This document shows, one piece after another, positions 21,109 to 32,277 of a DNA stretch of 64,000 bases (position 1 is its first letter; each line of letters opens with the position of its first letter). Origin of the DNA: Phytophthora colocasiae (Eukaryota; Oomycota; Peronosporomycetes; Peronosporales; Peronosporaceae). Where the stretch lies: positions 1,240,001-1,304,000 of the forward strand of contig JAGKQI010000045.1 in NCBI GenBank assembly GCA_018806915.1. The letters are read 5' to 3'. Under the pieces are notes generated by a model. It did no database searches. It was not told the origin of the DNA and worked only from the letters and a program-made list of their open reading frames with translations. The position numbers and the translations under genes were made by a program.

Positions 21109-22852
21109 TTACAATGCAATATTTTCCTGTAAATAACTTATTTTTGAGTAATTGTGGATTGCGACAATATCTTATTTTTGCCAATCTAGTTTGAAGGATG
21201 TAAACCCCGCTTTAAAAATGCGTTAAAGGGTAAAAAAAATATGGTTAACAGCTGAGCTAATATGTAGGAATTAATCCAATAGTGTAGTTTCACTTCTTAA
21301 TGCAATAACTTATTTCTGATGTCTTACAATAACATTGCAGCACTATTTTCGAAATACATGGACGAACGAGTTGACAGTTGAAGTCGGACCAGATCAATTC
21401 CGAGGTTTCAGCCATCGCAGTCTTATTGCCTGTGCCTTGTCTCCCTTTAGCATGCTGCTGTAAGCGAAGCACTGCTCAGTTGAGCTGATTACAAACAACA
21501 TGCTCGCTGTCGACGGCCAGCGCGTAGAAGGGGCCCAGACCCGCTTTAGGAATCCAGGCAGGTAGCTGTTGACTACTGCCCTACATCGACGGGTAGTTGG
21601 ACCGAACTTCGCAGCATACCGATTCTCATATCTAATTATGGGTTGATTTCGTAGGCAAGAAAAGCAAAATACCCGTTGCCATCCAAATCAGTACATTTGC
21701 CTCGTTCCGTCTTGTCAACGTAGCTAGACGATGGAGGTACAGCACGTAGTGTCGTGGAAATTCGGCGGCGTGGTTGCAGTTGTGGTCTCGTTGGCATATT
21801 TGGGGCGTCTAACGAAGACGTCGCCCTACCGATCGTCTCGGTCCAGCTCGTTGAGCACGTTAAACAGGTACATAGTGATTCACCATTGATGAGGGGCATC
21901 TTGGTTATTCAAAATAACACTGTAGCGATTGGCGGTTTTATTTTCACTAAACCAGTACACAGCGTTACTGTCTATGATCATCGCTCTTAAAGACAACACA
22001 CGGATTCTCGCTGTTCAAAGGTAAGCAACCAACGACAGATCTGAAACAATCCACGTCAAGAAGGGGGAAATGCTAATTTTTAGGGGTTCCCTACACAGGT
22101 GGCGCCTACGATGAGGAGAATCTACACTTGCACGTATTCGTTCGTGTCGACGGTTTGGACCCAATGGATAACGCGACGGAGAATGTTACCTGGGAATGCC
22201 ATCTGCACTGGTTTTGCTTGAAATCCTGTGAAAACAAGCGCAATATGATGTTATGGCAACCCTGGCAAAGAAAGACATTGCAAAGAAGAGGAAGATCAAC
22301 AACAATAAGGGCGGTACATGTGAAATCTGCGGCATGGCCTTTCTGAAAGAAAAAACCACCTTATGGCGCACAAAATTTCGGGGTGGAACGGTAGGCAATA
22401 CGCGGTACAGTAACGCAAACCTGCTAATAGTTTTAACAATTTCTTCATCGATCCACATGGTTTTATCCTTGATCCGGATTGGCATAGGAAATAGAAGTGC
22501 CGAAACAGTTTTGAACGGTGTGTTGCGTGGCGTAGCAATTAACCGTTTATTCGCGCTTTGAAGAATGTCCAGGGCGAGGTGGGTGTTCAACGGTGACTGG
22601 TGCAGCGTCAAATTCTGTCTGATTTCGCTTTGTTACACGGCTGTTAACTAGCACGTCGTCATTTGGCAGGCTGGAGCTTCCTACCCCCGGTGACGGACCT
22701 GCACGTGCAACGAGCGCGTGGTGCCTCAAGCGTGATATACCGTTTCCGAGGCACGGTCGAAGTTATCATGACTACATTGCCCACGTTGAGGAAGTGCACC
22801 CAGGCCCAATTCTGGCATTCGTCATCTCCTTGCCGACAGCCATTCGACTATG
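21109..22852. other. unassigned sequence between Gypsy and Tc1 elements
   Basis: Several short frames cross this stretch on both strands but none shows a domain I know. A plus-strand frame at 22253-22561 begins KKDIAKKRKINNNKGGTCEI with a CxxC pair and a basic run, and may be a remnant of a DNA-binding protein. The 21,109-21,480 part is AT-rich and without coding signal. I see no terminal repeats. Confidence 0.35.
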
Positions 22853-23300
22853 AATTAGCATACAAGCAGCACTAGATACAGCTGAACAAGAAGGCCATAC
22901 TCCTCAAAGAGGTGACCAGCCCGATCAAGACCAGCCAGATCAAGATCACGAATTCAATTTTGATCACGAAGATGAGCAACTTGACAGCCCGCAAGATCAC
23001 CAACCTCAACCTCAGCAGAACTTCCAGCAGCGAAACCTGCGACTTCAGCCTTTGCAAATGGAAGGATTTCAAGTGGCGACTAATGAACTTGCACATATTA
23101 CCTCTGTTTCCGCGGGTGTAACAGTGGACCACTTTTCGCATCGGACCGCTGCTAGTTTCCTTGTCCAGGTTGCTAGCAGGGATCCTGCGTATATTCCAGC
23201 TGCCTGGGCTTCCGTTCAGAGGTGGATCAGACCTCTCTCTCAAATTGTCGAGCTGTCCCAGTCAGCCTCAGCAAAAGCTACGGGTATTTCTTGTAGGTTA
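22853..23300 (+). pseudogene. acidic/Gln-rich coding remnant cut by Tc1 insertion
   Basis: A frame open from about 22,853 to the Tc1 element reads TPQRGDQPDQDQPDQDHEF, then QPQPQQNFQQRNLRLQP and AAWASVQRWIRPLSQIVELS. It has no start codon at its left end. The amino-acid pattern (charged/Gln-rich linker, then an amphipathic segment) looks like protein rather than noise, so I take it as part of a repeat-derived or host gene, interrupted at 23300 by the transposon. Function unknown. Confidence 0.35.
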
Positions 23301-24514
23301 CAGTGCGCGCGGAAAATATAGCCGAAAACTCGGATTTTTGCATTATTTTGTCAAATCAAACGCATTGAAGCCAAGCGTTTTAGCCAATAACAAGCAGTTC
23401 TTGGTGGTCATTTTGCGGTGCCGCTTGCGTCAATCAGACTTGTGGGGGCCAAGCTACAGTAAAAAATCTACCGGGAGCGGGGGAGTCCAAGCGCGAAAAA
23501 GATAGACCAGGTAAGTGTTTATTTGTCCGACAGTGTTATTAGAGTCAATTTAGCGTTCTAATCTATTGCTACTGCTTCTTTAGTAATCAATCTTGTGGCC
23601 GTCGGCCTTGTGGACTTTTAGGCAGCGAGTTTTCATCGAGCGAACGAGACTTTCCAACGTTGACATAGATATCGCGTCCCATGCGGTCTTGATAGCCTCG
23701 ATCAGCTCGCTCTTACTGTCATATTGCTTCCCGTTGATGTATACAGCCCGAGCAAGAATTCCCCACAGGTTTTCGATAGGATTTAGGTCTGGAGACTTGG
23801 CCGGCCACCACATCACCTTGACTTTGTTGTCCTTCAAAAACTCGACACTCTCTTCTCGTGGACCATGTTCTCGGAGTTGTGTAAGACCTCCTGCACCCGA
23901 CGGACCGAGATGGGCAGCTGCAGCCCGTCTTTGAGCTGCCTAGCGCTCACACCAGTCTTTGATGCCTCACGAAGGAGGCGACGCTCAGCAGCAACAGTCA
24001 GCTTTCTGGGCCTTCCTGGGCTCTTCTTCGAGCCATACGACTCTGGATCATTCAGGAAGCTTTTTACGACCTTCCATGACCACCCTACACGTGCTGCGAT
24101 AGCGCTGACGGACAGCCCGCACTCTTGGTGAGCGAGAATCTTACCCTTCTCGATGTCTGTTAACGGCTTGCCTCTCCCCATCTACAGAAATCACAAGAAG
24201 CCCACCATTAGCAACCACCCGTTAGGACATCTACACGCTGCCATTAGAGGCGCTAAAGCGCGTAGATGGCGCCGTAGCGACGTCAAACTGGAGCAAACGC
24301 CCACCTGGTCTATCTTTTTCGCGCTTGGACTCCCCCGCTCCCGGTAGATTTTTTACTGTAGCTTGGCCCCCACAAGTCCGATTGACGCAAGCGGCACCGC
24401 AAAATGACCGCCAAGAACTGCTTGTTATTGGCTAAAACGCTTGGCTTCAATGCGTTTGATTTGACAAAATAATGCAAAATTCCGAGTTTTCGGCTATATT
24501 TTCCGCGCGCACTG
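23301..24514 (-). mobile_element. internally deleted Tc1/mariner element
   Basis: The 1,214 bp element is flanked by TA on both sides (23299-23300 and 24515-24516), the Tc1/mariner target. Its terminal inverted repeats are 212 bp each (23301-23512 and 24303-24514), starting CAGTGCGCGCGGAAAATATA, and differ at a few positions. Inside is a minus-strand transposase that has lost its middle. With long intact ends it could be moved by a full-length relative, so it looks like a non-autonomous deletion derivative. Confidence 0.9.
23580..24181 (-). pseudogene. Tc1-type transposase, catalytic centre deleted
   Basis: The N-terminal part (24181-23834) has the paired helix-turn-helix domain (ADIEKGKILAHQ-like start TDIEKGKILAHQECGLSVSA, then GRPRKLTVAAERRLL). 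The C-terminal part (23837-23580) has WWPAKSPDLNPIENLWG, which contains the last catalytic residue. The two meet at about 23,835-23,865 in different frames. About 130 residues that would carry the first two catalytic Asp are absent, compared with the 331-residue relative at 49286-50281. No active enzyme can come from this copy. Confidence 0.85.
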
Positions 24515-24748
24515 TAGATGGGTGATCTTGTTAAGAATAGCATTGCCACTTTTGGATAATAGCAGTTTCAATCAAACACCACGGCAGGAATGCTGCCCGC
24601 CGGTGGTCCCAAATGAGGTTAGGGGGTTGCTCCATATGTTTTGCGAGGTCGCTATAAGCAACTGAAGTTGTCTTGGAGGTTGCTATTACTGATATGGTTG
24701 CTTAACCCCTCCGTTACCAGAAAACGCGTGCAGGAACCACTAATTTTT

Positions 24749-24883
24749 CGTCGTAAGTTACGACGTTCTTATTGTATTGATATTTGTATTGTCGTAGCCA
24801 TTCCACGAAAACATGCACGAGATGAGCCACATAATTTCTCAAAGGTTTGTTGACTCAAAGTCGTCAAAGTTACGACTTTGCCC
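24749..24883. repeat. subterminal palindromic motif, low-coordinate end of piggyBac element
   Basis: CGTCGTAAGTTACGACG at 24749-24765 is nearly palindromic, and a related AGTCGTCAAAGTTACGACTT lies at about 24,861-24,880. Further copies are at about 26,226-26,240 and 26,258-26,280 (inside the transposase intron) and at about 28,055-28,070 and 28,082-28,096 near the other end. Subterminal repeats of this kind are usually transposase binding sites; that role is inferred here. Confidence 0.7.
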
Positions 24884-25040
24884 AGACCATTTTTTCGAGA
24901 ACGATGCCACTTACTACTTTACGAAGCAGACAGGCAGCGCTAGTTGTGCAGATTCCGATCAGAGAGAGTGATGAGGCCCCATAAACTGAACAGAATCAAC
25001 AAAATCAACGTGTCGTGCTAATGCAATCAATTTATCGTGG

Positions 25041-27947
25041 TTACACTGTAGCCTCCTTCCCATCCTCATCAACGCCGACATGATCCTCATTGTCCAAGTT
25101 GTGAAGCAGCTCACGCCGAGTGGGGTTGCGCGAGCCTACTTTACCTGAGCGACGCAGCACTATCCTCTTGCCCAGCGACTCTGGAATCGAGGCTCCACTG
25201 TCGAAGTCCTCGTGCCAAATTTGGTAACAGGTCTTCGACACACCTCCATACATGCGACGCGCTTTTGGGCAAAGAAAGCATTTTGCGTCAGGACGCGAGC
25301 AGTCATCGCAGTAGTAGGTAGTTTGGAAGGACTTCTTTCTCTCACCACGGAGAAGAGCGCAGACCTTACACGAGCGCTGACGGCGCTTTTGAACGCCAGA
25401 CACCGTAACCCAATCATCGAACTGAACGTGACTGTGGCCGTCCAAGCGTCGCCGCTTCCGAGAACGTGTAGCTGGAGAAGGTGTCGGGACGAGAACCTCT
25501 ACGGAGTCTTCATCTTTGAGCTGGAGCAGTTGCTTGTGTAGGAGGAGATACCAATCTCCACGGTCCTTTGGAACGCGCCGCTTGACCAGGCAGGTCTGTT
25601 TGCGGGTGATGTAGGCATTGACCAGTGCCATATCCAAGAAGCCCATAAACAACGACTTATAGTACTTCTGGAACCGGAAAGTTGTCTGGATTGAGTAAGA
25701 CTGGAGGCGGAGTTGATAGTGAACATCAACTCCGCCCATCCAGCGTTGGTAATCGCTAACGAGCTTGGGGCATTTGACTGTAGACGGACCAGTTCCCTTG
25801 ATATTCCGGTGTATACTTGATTCAGACATCGCTGGGCCCGTAGCGAGATAGTGTACTGGCTTGCGGTCCCACCAATGGCATGCGACCATCAGTGGGACGG
25901 CGGCGGCGCGGGAGAATGCGAACGAACCACGCTGGACACTACGAGGCCGAGTTTTGCGTCTCTCAATAATGTTCTTGTCGTATTCGATTCGGTTGATATG
26001 GATAGTGCCCAGAACGTAGATAGACATAGCGAGAAGCTGTAGAGCCAGAGCCACCGATGAATAAAAGCGGTCGATAACAACGAGCCGGAATCCTTGAGGA
26101 CGGTCTCCAAGAACTACACTCATGTTCCTCACAACAGCGGCTGCACCGGTCTTGCTGTCCATCGCTTGTTTGTCAGTGTCCGCAGCTTCCCTTTTGCCAA
26201 TGTATACCTCAAAGCTATAAGCAGCAAGTTACGACGTATCGTGCATGATCACAGTTAGAAAGTCGAAAGTTACGACTTACAGTTGAATGAATAGCTTACC
26301 GGTGACAGTACGCTGTTTCTGAATCACACACCATAAAGAGTTTAGTGCCGTAACGCCGTGGTTTGTCAGGCATAAACATACGTGTTGTGTTTCGTCTTGA
26401 GGTAGCGGGTAAAACGCCTTCGTCAAATGAGAACTTACTGGGTAGCGTCCATCCCGACAAGAAGCGCGATTGCAACGTATCTACAACAGGTCTCAACTTC
26501 CAGAGCTTGTCTCGAACACGTGGAGCTTCGTTGTCGACGAAATGTAGGTCTCGTAGAATAGAGGTGCAGCGATTACGCGCCATAAACTTGCCAAAGTTTC
26601 CAGCAGGAATCGCGCCATTGCCCAATGCCGAGAAAATCGCCGGGTCATTGGATTCAGCATTCTAGCAACGAGTAAGCCCATAACGTGCAGCACCTCGTGG
26701 ACCGCATACTTTGGCTCAGCTAGCAACCGCCGCTCAATCTGCCTCACTCGCTCGGGAGATGTTACGCCGCGCTTCAACTGCTTTGTTCTTATTCGCTGTG
26801 CTCTTGTATGCGCAGTTTGTTTCTTGTAGCGATTGGTTTCCTTCGTAATACGCACCCACAATGACTTCGGTACAAAGTAGAATAGAAGATGAAGAGGTGA
26901 ATCGGCTGCGTCTTGCAATTCTGGTATCGGTGTGGCAATATCGGTTGATAACTGGGGGTAGTCGGCATGTGAAGGCTCGAACTCCGACGACGATGGGCTC
27001 CATGAGAACTGCCGAAGTGCATTCATGTCAATAGCGTCTAAAGCTAGACTTCCCCCTAGCGACTGAATGAACGCGTCATCCATACCGGCCACATCGTCGT
27101 CTAGTTCGTCTGCGTCGCTTGGGTACTCGCGACGCACGATACCCTCGTCGCCGCTATTATCACTAGCGTCACTGCCACTGGAACCAATTGACTCGTACTC
27201 ATCCGAATGATTGTCATCGTGCACCACGTTCACATCGCTTGCATTTACCCACAGTACATTGGTGACCTCATCTCTGTCACCATTCACGTCGTTCACCGCC
27301 ACGGCAATATTGTCCTCGGCTTCGTCACCTTCCTCAACAGCGTCAGCACCACTACTCTCTGGATCAGCGACCTCTTGTGGCGATGGATCTACGGCCACCT
27401 CAGCGTCTGCGTCAAAGATGTGGTCGATAGTGTTCGCAGATAACATGATCGTGGTGTCAATCTGGGAGGCTGTCATCGTATTGGCCTCAGTATCCGGCTC
27501 GTTGGACCCTTCGTCACTATCCTCAGTCTGGTGCGCTTCGCTGCTATCCACTGAGAGTCCTGATTCGAGTGCGAATCCGACGACAGCATCTTCCCCTTCA
27601 CCATAACATATTAGTATTTTGAGCTGATAATTAGAGACTAGTGAACAGTACCGACAAACGATTCGCCATTAGGCGAGGAATACGACCACTCGTTTGAAAG
27701 TCCCGATGGCCGTTTCGATGTCCAACCGGCGGCTCGTAGCTGCCGCCAGAGATGCTTGAAATCCACGTTGCGGATTGCATCCGAGATCACTGACTGCCTG
27801 GTGGCGGGGCTCTTTCGTATTCTTGCCATGCCGGCAAAATCTGGAATGAGGTCTCTCTGCCAGCCACTCAAACGACCAACGGCGCTCACACATCATCTGA
27901 TCGCGTAGATTTGCTGCACATCGAGCTATCTTATGTTCTGGCCACAT
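25041..27947 (-). pseudogene. piggyBac-family transposase, one intron, frameshifted
   Basis: The enzyme excises and inserts the host element at TTAA. From the N-terminus: a small domain in frame 27889-27638 (HLWRQLRAAGWTSKRPSGL); a long acidic stretch (27551 down); GLLVARMLNP near 26,660, where a missing base shifts the frame; then GNFGKFMARNRCTS, FSFDEGVL (first Asp) and CDSETAYC. A GT-AG intron (26299-26215) joins HR to FEVYIGKREA. The last exon has VVIDRFYSS (second Asp), WMGGVDVHYQLRLQSY (third Asp) and a Cys-rich C-terminus (SCKVC, YYCDDC, CFLCPKARRMYGG). The link between the 27638 frame and the acidic frame needs another shift or a very short intron. Apart from these breaks the catalytic triad is kept. 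Confidence 0.8.
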
Positions 27948-29199
27948 TTGACCTGTGTCAACTAATGTTTTGCGCTCGTCTATTTTGACTTGGTTTCATT
28001 ATTGTGGCCACTTTTTCCGAGCCATTTACTGTTTGAGGCCTTCAGCTACGTCGCAAGTTACGACTTGTGTCCACTGCTAAATCGTAACTTACGACGTTGG
28101 TAACGGAGGGGTTAACTGTCATGCCGAAAATAAGGTTGTGGTAACGCCATTCGCCATGCGAGCTTCCGGTTGTGGCTTACGAGTGAACCTGCGCGTGCCT
28201 TCCCGTCCTACATACTACAGCATGGCGTAAAAATGACCAATGAACCTCCGAAAGGGATGTGAGCGTACTTGAAAGGTTCGTACTTGACGATTGACGAGCA
28301 GTGGGTGGGGCGTCCTTGCAAGCGACCGAAAGAGTTCAAGAAGCTTCTGTTCGGTCTCTGCTTCTTCCACGCTGAAGTACGGGAACGGACCAAGTTCGGA
28401 CCGTTAGGATGGAACATCAGCTACGTCTTCTCGTCCTCAGACCTGGCCATTTCCAAGGACCAACTCAAGATTTCACTGGATGATCTACAGCCTACGGATC
28501 CTATTCCTTACGCTGCTTTGGCCTATTTAGCTGGAGAATGCAACTACGGAGGGCGTGCGACGGACGATAAGGATCGACGCTGTCATATCACGATTTTATC
28601 GGATTTTTACACGCGGGACATTCTCTCGGAGAGCTACACGTTCTCCCCTTCGGGTCTGTACTACGCTCCATCAGCAGATACTTCGCTCTCTGTGTTTTTA
28701 AACTATATCGACCAGTTACCGATGAACGAAGGTCCGGAAGTCTTCGGTCTGCACGACAACGCCAACATCTCAACAGCTATCGCAGAGACCAACTTGCTAC
28801 TGGAATCCGCTTTGTCTTTACAGCCCAGAGGAGCATCTGGAGGTGGAGCAGCCAAGTCGTGGGACGAAGTTTTGGACGAAACTGCGCGGGATATAGCGGC
28901 CAAATTGCCTCCGCTCTTTGACATTGAGAAGGCTGAACTGGCATTCCCTGTGTGCTATTCCGAGTCCATGAACACGGTATTGACGCAAGAGCTTGGGCGG
29001 TTTAACCGATTGCTGAATCTGCTCCAGATCTCCCTCGTAGAGATCCAGAAGGCGATTAAGGGGCTTGTCGTCATGTCTGCTGAGCTGGAAGCAATGGGGA
29101 ACAGTATGGTGAATGGCCACGTTCCTGCGCGGTGGTCAGCTGTAGCGTACCCGTCCCTGAAGCCACTGGGTAGTTGGGTGACGGACTTTCTAGCTCGAC

Positions 29200-30038
29200 G
29201 GTAGCGGACTAATCACGAGTACTGGAAGCCGGAAATCGAGTACACATACCGGTAGCCGACAATACCGCCAGCGCCGGCCGAAACCCGAGTTCACATCGGT
29301 AGAATTCCGAGTACAATGGCAGAATTCCGAGTACAAAAAATTGGCGGGAAAAAAGTACAAGGGAAACCTGGCAGAATGGCGAGTGCAGGGCGGGTTTGCC
29401 GCTAAGAACTAGTCAGCCATAACAAAGCATTCATTAATTTAACTCATTTATTGTCCGTATTACTGGGGTTTAAGCCCGCGTGCTCCGCACACGGAGCGTT
29501 AAACCGCCAGCCTAAGCCCGCTCCGGCTTCGCCTTCGCTTGATCCGTCGCCAGCGCTGGGGTTTAAGCCCGTGTGCTTCGCACACGGAGCATTAAACCAC
29601 CAGCCAGCGTTCTCCACCGCGCTTGTCCTCTCTCTGCTGTCCTTTACTACCCAGCTACGCGCTCCGCGCGATCCCAGCCACCCCTAGCGGCTCGCTATGC
29701 TCGCGAGTACAGACCCTAAGCCCGCTCCGGCTTCGCCTGCGCTTGATCCGTCGACAGCGCTGGGGTTTAAGCCCGTGTGCTTCGCACACGGAGCATTAAA
29801 CCGCCAGCATATGCCCGCTCCGGCTTCGCCTTCGCTTGATCGTCGGCAGCGCTGGGGTTTAAGCCCGCGTGCTCCGCACACGGAGCGTTAAACCGCCAGC
29901 CAGCGTTCTCCACCGCGCTTGCTAGAAAAACCGCAAAAGTACCGGTACGAACTGACCTCAATTAGTTTTGCAAAACCTCTCAAAGTCGGTTGGTGTACTC
30001 GAAATCTGGCCACTGGTACTCGGAATTAGTCTCTTTCC
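29200..30038. mobile_element. 839 bp MULE-type non-autonomous element (MITE-like)
   Basis: The insert is flanked by a 10 bp direct repeat, CTAGCTCGAC, at 29190-29199 and 30039-30048. Its ends are imperfect inverted repeats of about 45 bp: left GGTAGCGGACTAATCACGAG and right (complement) GGAAAGAGACTAATTCCGAG, both leading to TCGAGTACAC. A 9-11 bp target duplication with long degenerate inverted repeats fits Mutator-like elements. There is no transposase gene inside. Removing the element and one repeat restores the dynein frame exactly. Confidence 0.85.
29466..29900. repeat. four copies of a hairpin-forming repeat unit
   Basis: A unit with core GGGGTTTAAGCCCG, a short stem-loop (GTGTGCTTCGCACAC in two copies, CGTGCTCCGCACACG in the other two) and GAGC(A/G)TTAAAC occurs at about 29,466, 29,559, 29,762 and 29,853. 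The flanking GCCCGCTCCGGCTTCGCCT segments are also repeated. The units are near-identical and lie inside the MULE-type element. The GTTTAA/TTAAAC edges are themselves complementary, so each unit can form one long stem. Confidence 0.85.
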
Positions 30039-30599
30039 CTAGCTCGACTGGCATTCCTACAGAACTGGTTAAGCCGTGGCACCGCGCCGCCCGTGTACTG
30101 GATCTCGGTCTTCTTCTTCACGCAGGCCTTCATCTCCGGCACGCAGCAGAACTACGCGCGTAAACACAAGCTCCCGATTGACCAAGTGGGCTACGATATG
30201 GTCGTCCTTGCACAGACATCGTCGGAATTAACGCTACCGGCTGAAGACGGCGCGTACGTGGACGGTTTGTTCCTGGAAGGTGCACGCTGGGACGCAATAG
30301 CGCACACACTGGCTGAATCGAACCCTCGAGAGCTGTACGTGCCGTTGCCAGTACTGCATTTGCTCCCTAAAGCTCGCGACCAGATCGAAGCTATTGAAGA
30401 CACAGACCCCAAGGGCACAGCGCACGTGTACCTCTGCCCCGTGTACAAGACGTCCAAGCGGCAGGGCACGCTGTCGACCACTGGTACGAACTTCGTCATG
30501 TCCGCTCGACTGCCTATGAGTGAACAGCATCGGCAAAAGCATTGGCGTCGCTTTACTCACTCAACTCGAACTAAGTTGAAGTTGGATCATCACTCTCGG

Positions 30600-32250
30600 C
30601 CATCACTCTGTATATCTTCAACTTGAAGTCTACATGTAGAGACGTTGGTTTAGCGCCAGCAGCCACGAGTTGACGTTTGCGATGACTTGACATGCTCGCA
30701 CGACGCTGAGTGGAAAGCCTCCACCAAAATGAATCACGACTGAGCGTTGTAGCTGGAGTGTACAACGCGTATCGAGGCGCGCCATCAGCTGGAAGTCAGA
30801 GGGCCGAAGTCACGATATGCAGGTCGCGAGATGACACTGGGGCCAGCGCAGCAACTCGAAATAAACGACGATGCAGCTCTAAATCATTTCATTTTTGTTC
30901 GCTCGCAACTTGCGAGCTAGTGGCCAGTGTAGCTGTGACGTTGACGGCAAGACTCGACGAGAAGTTGACGCCACTTCAGCTCGGGCGGAATTTATGGGGA
31001 CGACTGAATCGTTCTAAATGATCTACACGCAGTTGACGCTAGTTCTGGCAACGGTTGCACGGTGAAAGCAAGTAGTGGCTTCATGAACAATGGCAAAGGC
31101 GTGAATCAGGTGGACGAAGCCGAAGCCGAAGCCAGAGTCTGTGTTAACCCTTTGCTTGTGGATTCAACTGCTGGATAGGCTAAGACGTGGCGGAACGCAC
31201 ACATCAACGAGCCGCGTCGTCAAATTTTCGAGTTGCTGTCAGCAACTTGCTGAGCTGGCACCAGTGTCGTACTGGACGACAAGTTGGGGACGTTGTTGGC
31301 AGACGGTGGCTCGAGTCCTCTGTCGATGGCAAGTCTCGCTGCACGATGCAGAACTGTTCAGCAGACTAGTTACAACGTTCACTGATGTAGTTTTGGTGGA
31401 GACTGTTGCCTGCATTCGACTCGGTCTCAGCACTGAGTGGACATGTCAAACCATCACAAACGTCAACTCGTGGCCACTGTGGCGGTTTTCGGGATGGCGC
31501 TAGCCATGTCTGTACAATCCGTTTTGGTGGAGATGAACTCGAAAGTGCCGGCCACGTTGCCACGCTCTCACCACCGGACACACCTTCTCGGGCACTAAAG
31601 CTTAGGCCAACGTGCCTGACCAACTTACGCTGGCAATCGCTTCACCTGATTGCCATTGGTGGGAGCACGCAGGCCACACACAGAAGATCGCCAGCTTCTC
31701 GGTACATGTACCAGTCAGTTGAAGCGGTTTCTCGTTGTGTTTGCAGCGCTGACATTTGCAAGGTCGTCTAGGCAACGAACGCCTAAGAGAAGAAGCACAG
31801 CATCTGCTACGTCGGACGCGCGATGTGGCTACAACTGAAGATGAAGTCAGCCCATGGAGACGAAGGCCATGTAGCCGGAGCAGTCTAGCGCTAGTCGACC
31901 AGGTTTTGGTGCTGACGGACGATGGGCTGCGGCAGCGACAGCGCTCACCAGTTTCAAGCGTGTGCTGCCTGCAACTCGCCGTGAGCAGCTCACTGAGGAG
32001 GACGTGTCCTTTTCACGGCAAAAAACACAACAGGCAAAGTACACATTCACCAGCACAGTAAAATCCACTAGCTCCACGTACAAAGAGAGACCGCCACTAC
32101 ATACATCGCGCCACAACCACTAATCTACTGGTCTCACGACAATGTATTTTTATTCAATCATGTTCATCACAAAACCCAGTTTTATCCAATAAGATCTAGT
32201 GCAATTCTGACAAAGTACTGCTGGCTCACTCTGCAATACGCACCTCCCCC
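30600..32250. other. unassigned sequence downstream of dynein remnant
   Basis: Frames are short and none shows a known domain. The stretch is full of GTTGAC/CAACTTG-like words, giving it a low-complexity look. It ends in the C-rich leader of the MULE transposase gene. I see no clear terminal inverted repeats for that element here. Confidence 0.4.
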
Positions 32251-32277
32251 CCTCCCTCGCCATCCAGTTCCTCCCCA

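Larger units (their letters stand above)
24706..28111 (-). mobile_element. piggyBac-type DNA transposon with TTAA target duplication
   Basis: The 3,406 bp element is flanked by TTAA at 24702-24705 and 28112-28115. Its ends are a 14 bp perfect inverted repeat, CCCCTCCGTTACCA. Just inside both ends are copies of a palindromic motif around GTAAGTTACGAC. The element encodes a piggyBac-family transposase on the minus strand with one intron. Ends, target site and gene agree, so the element is complete in outline; the reading frame has at least one single-base break. Confidence 0.93.
28165..30575 (+). pseudogene. dynein heavy chain, C-terminal fragment, interrupted
   Basis: Axonemal-type dynein heavy chains are motor subunits of flagella. 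Only the C-terminal end is present. It begins with [16 protein letters not shown], has an in-frame stop at 28258-28260 (NEPPKGM then TGA), and then continues PKEFKKLLFGLCFFHAEVRE, IPYAALAYLAGECNYGGR and IQKAIKGLVVMSAELEA. At 29199 an 839 bp insertion breaks it; the frame resumes at 30049 as LAFLQNWLSRGTAPPVYWIS and runs through YVPLPVLHLLPKARDQ and VYLCPVYKTSKRQGTLSTTG. Near 30,535 a frameshift diverts the end; the other frame gives GKSIGVALLTQLELS and a stop at about 30,575, as expected for a dynein C-terminus. The missing 5' part, stop, insertion and frameshift make it a pseudogene. Confidence 0.9.

Noticed and set aside
29466..29900. Repeats as a CRISPR array
   Set aside because: Only four units, irregular spacing, palindromic flanks shared with the units, and a eukaryotic transposon context.
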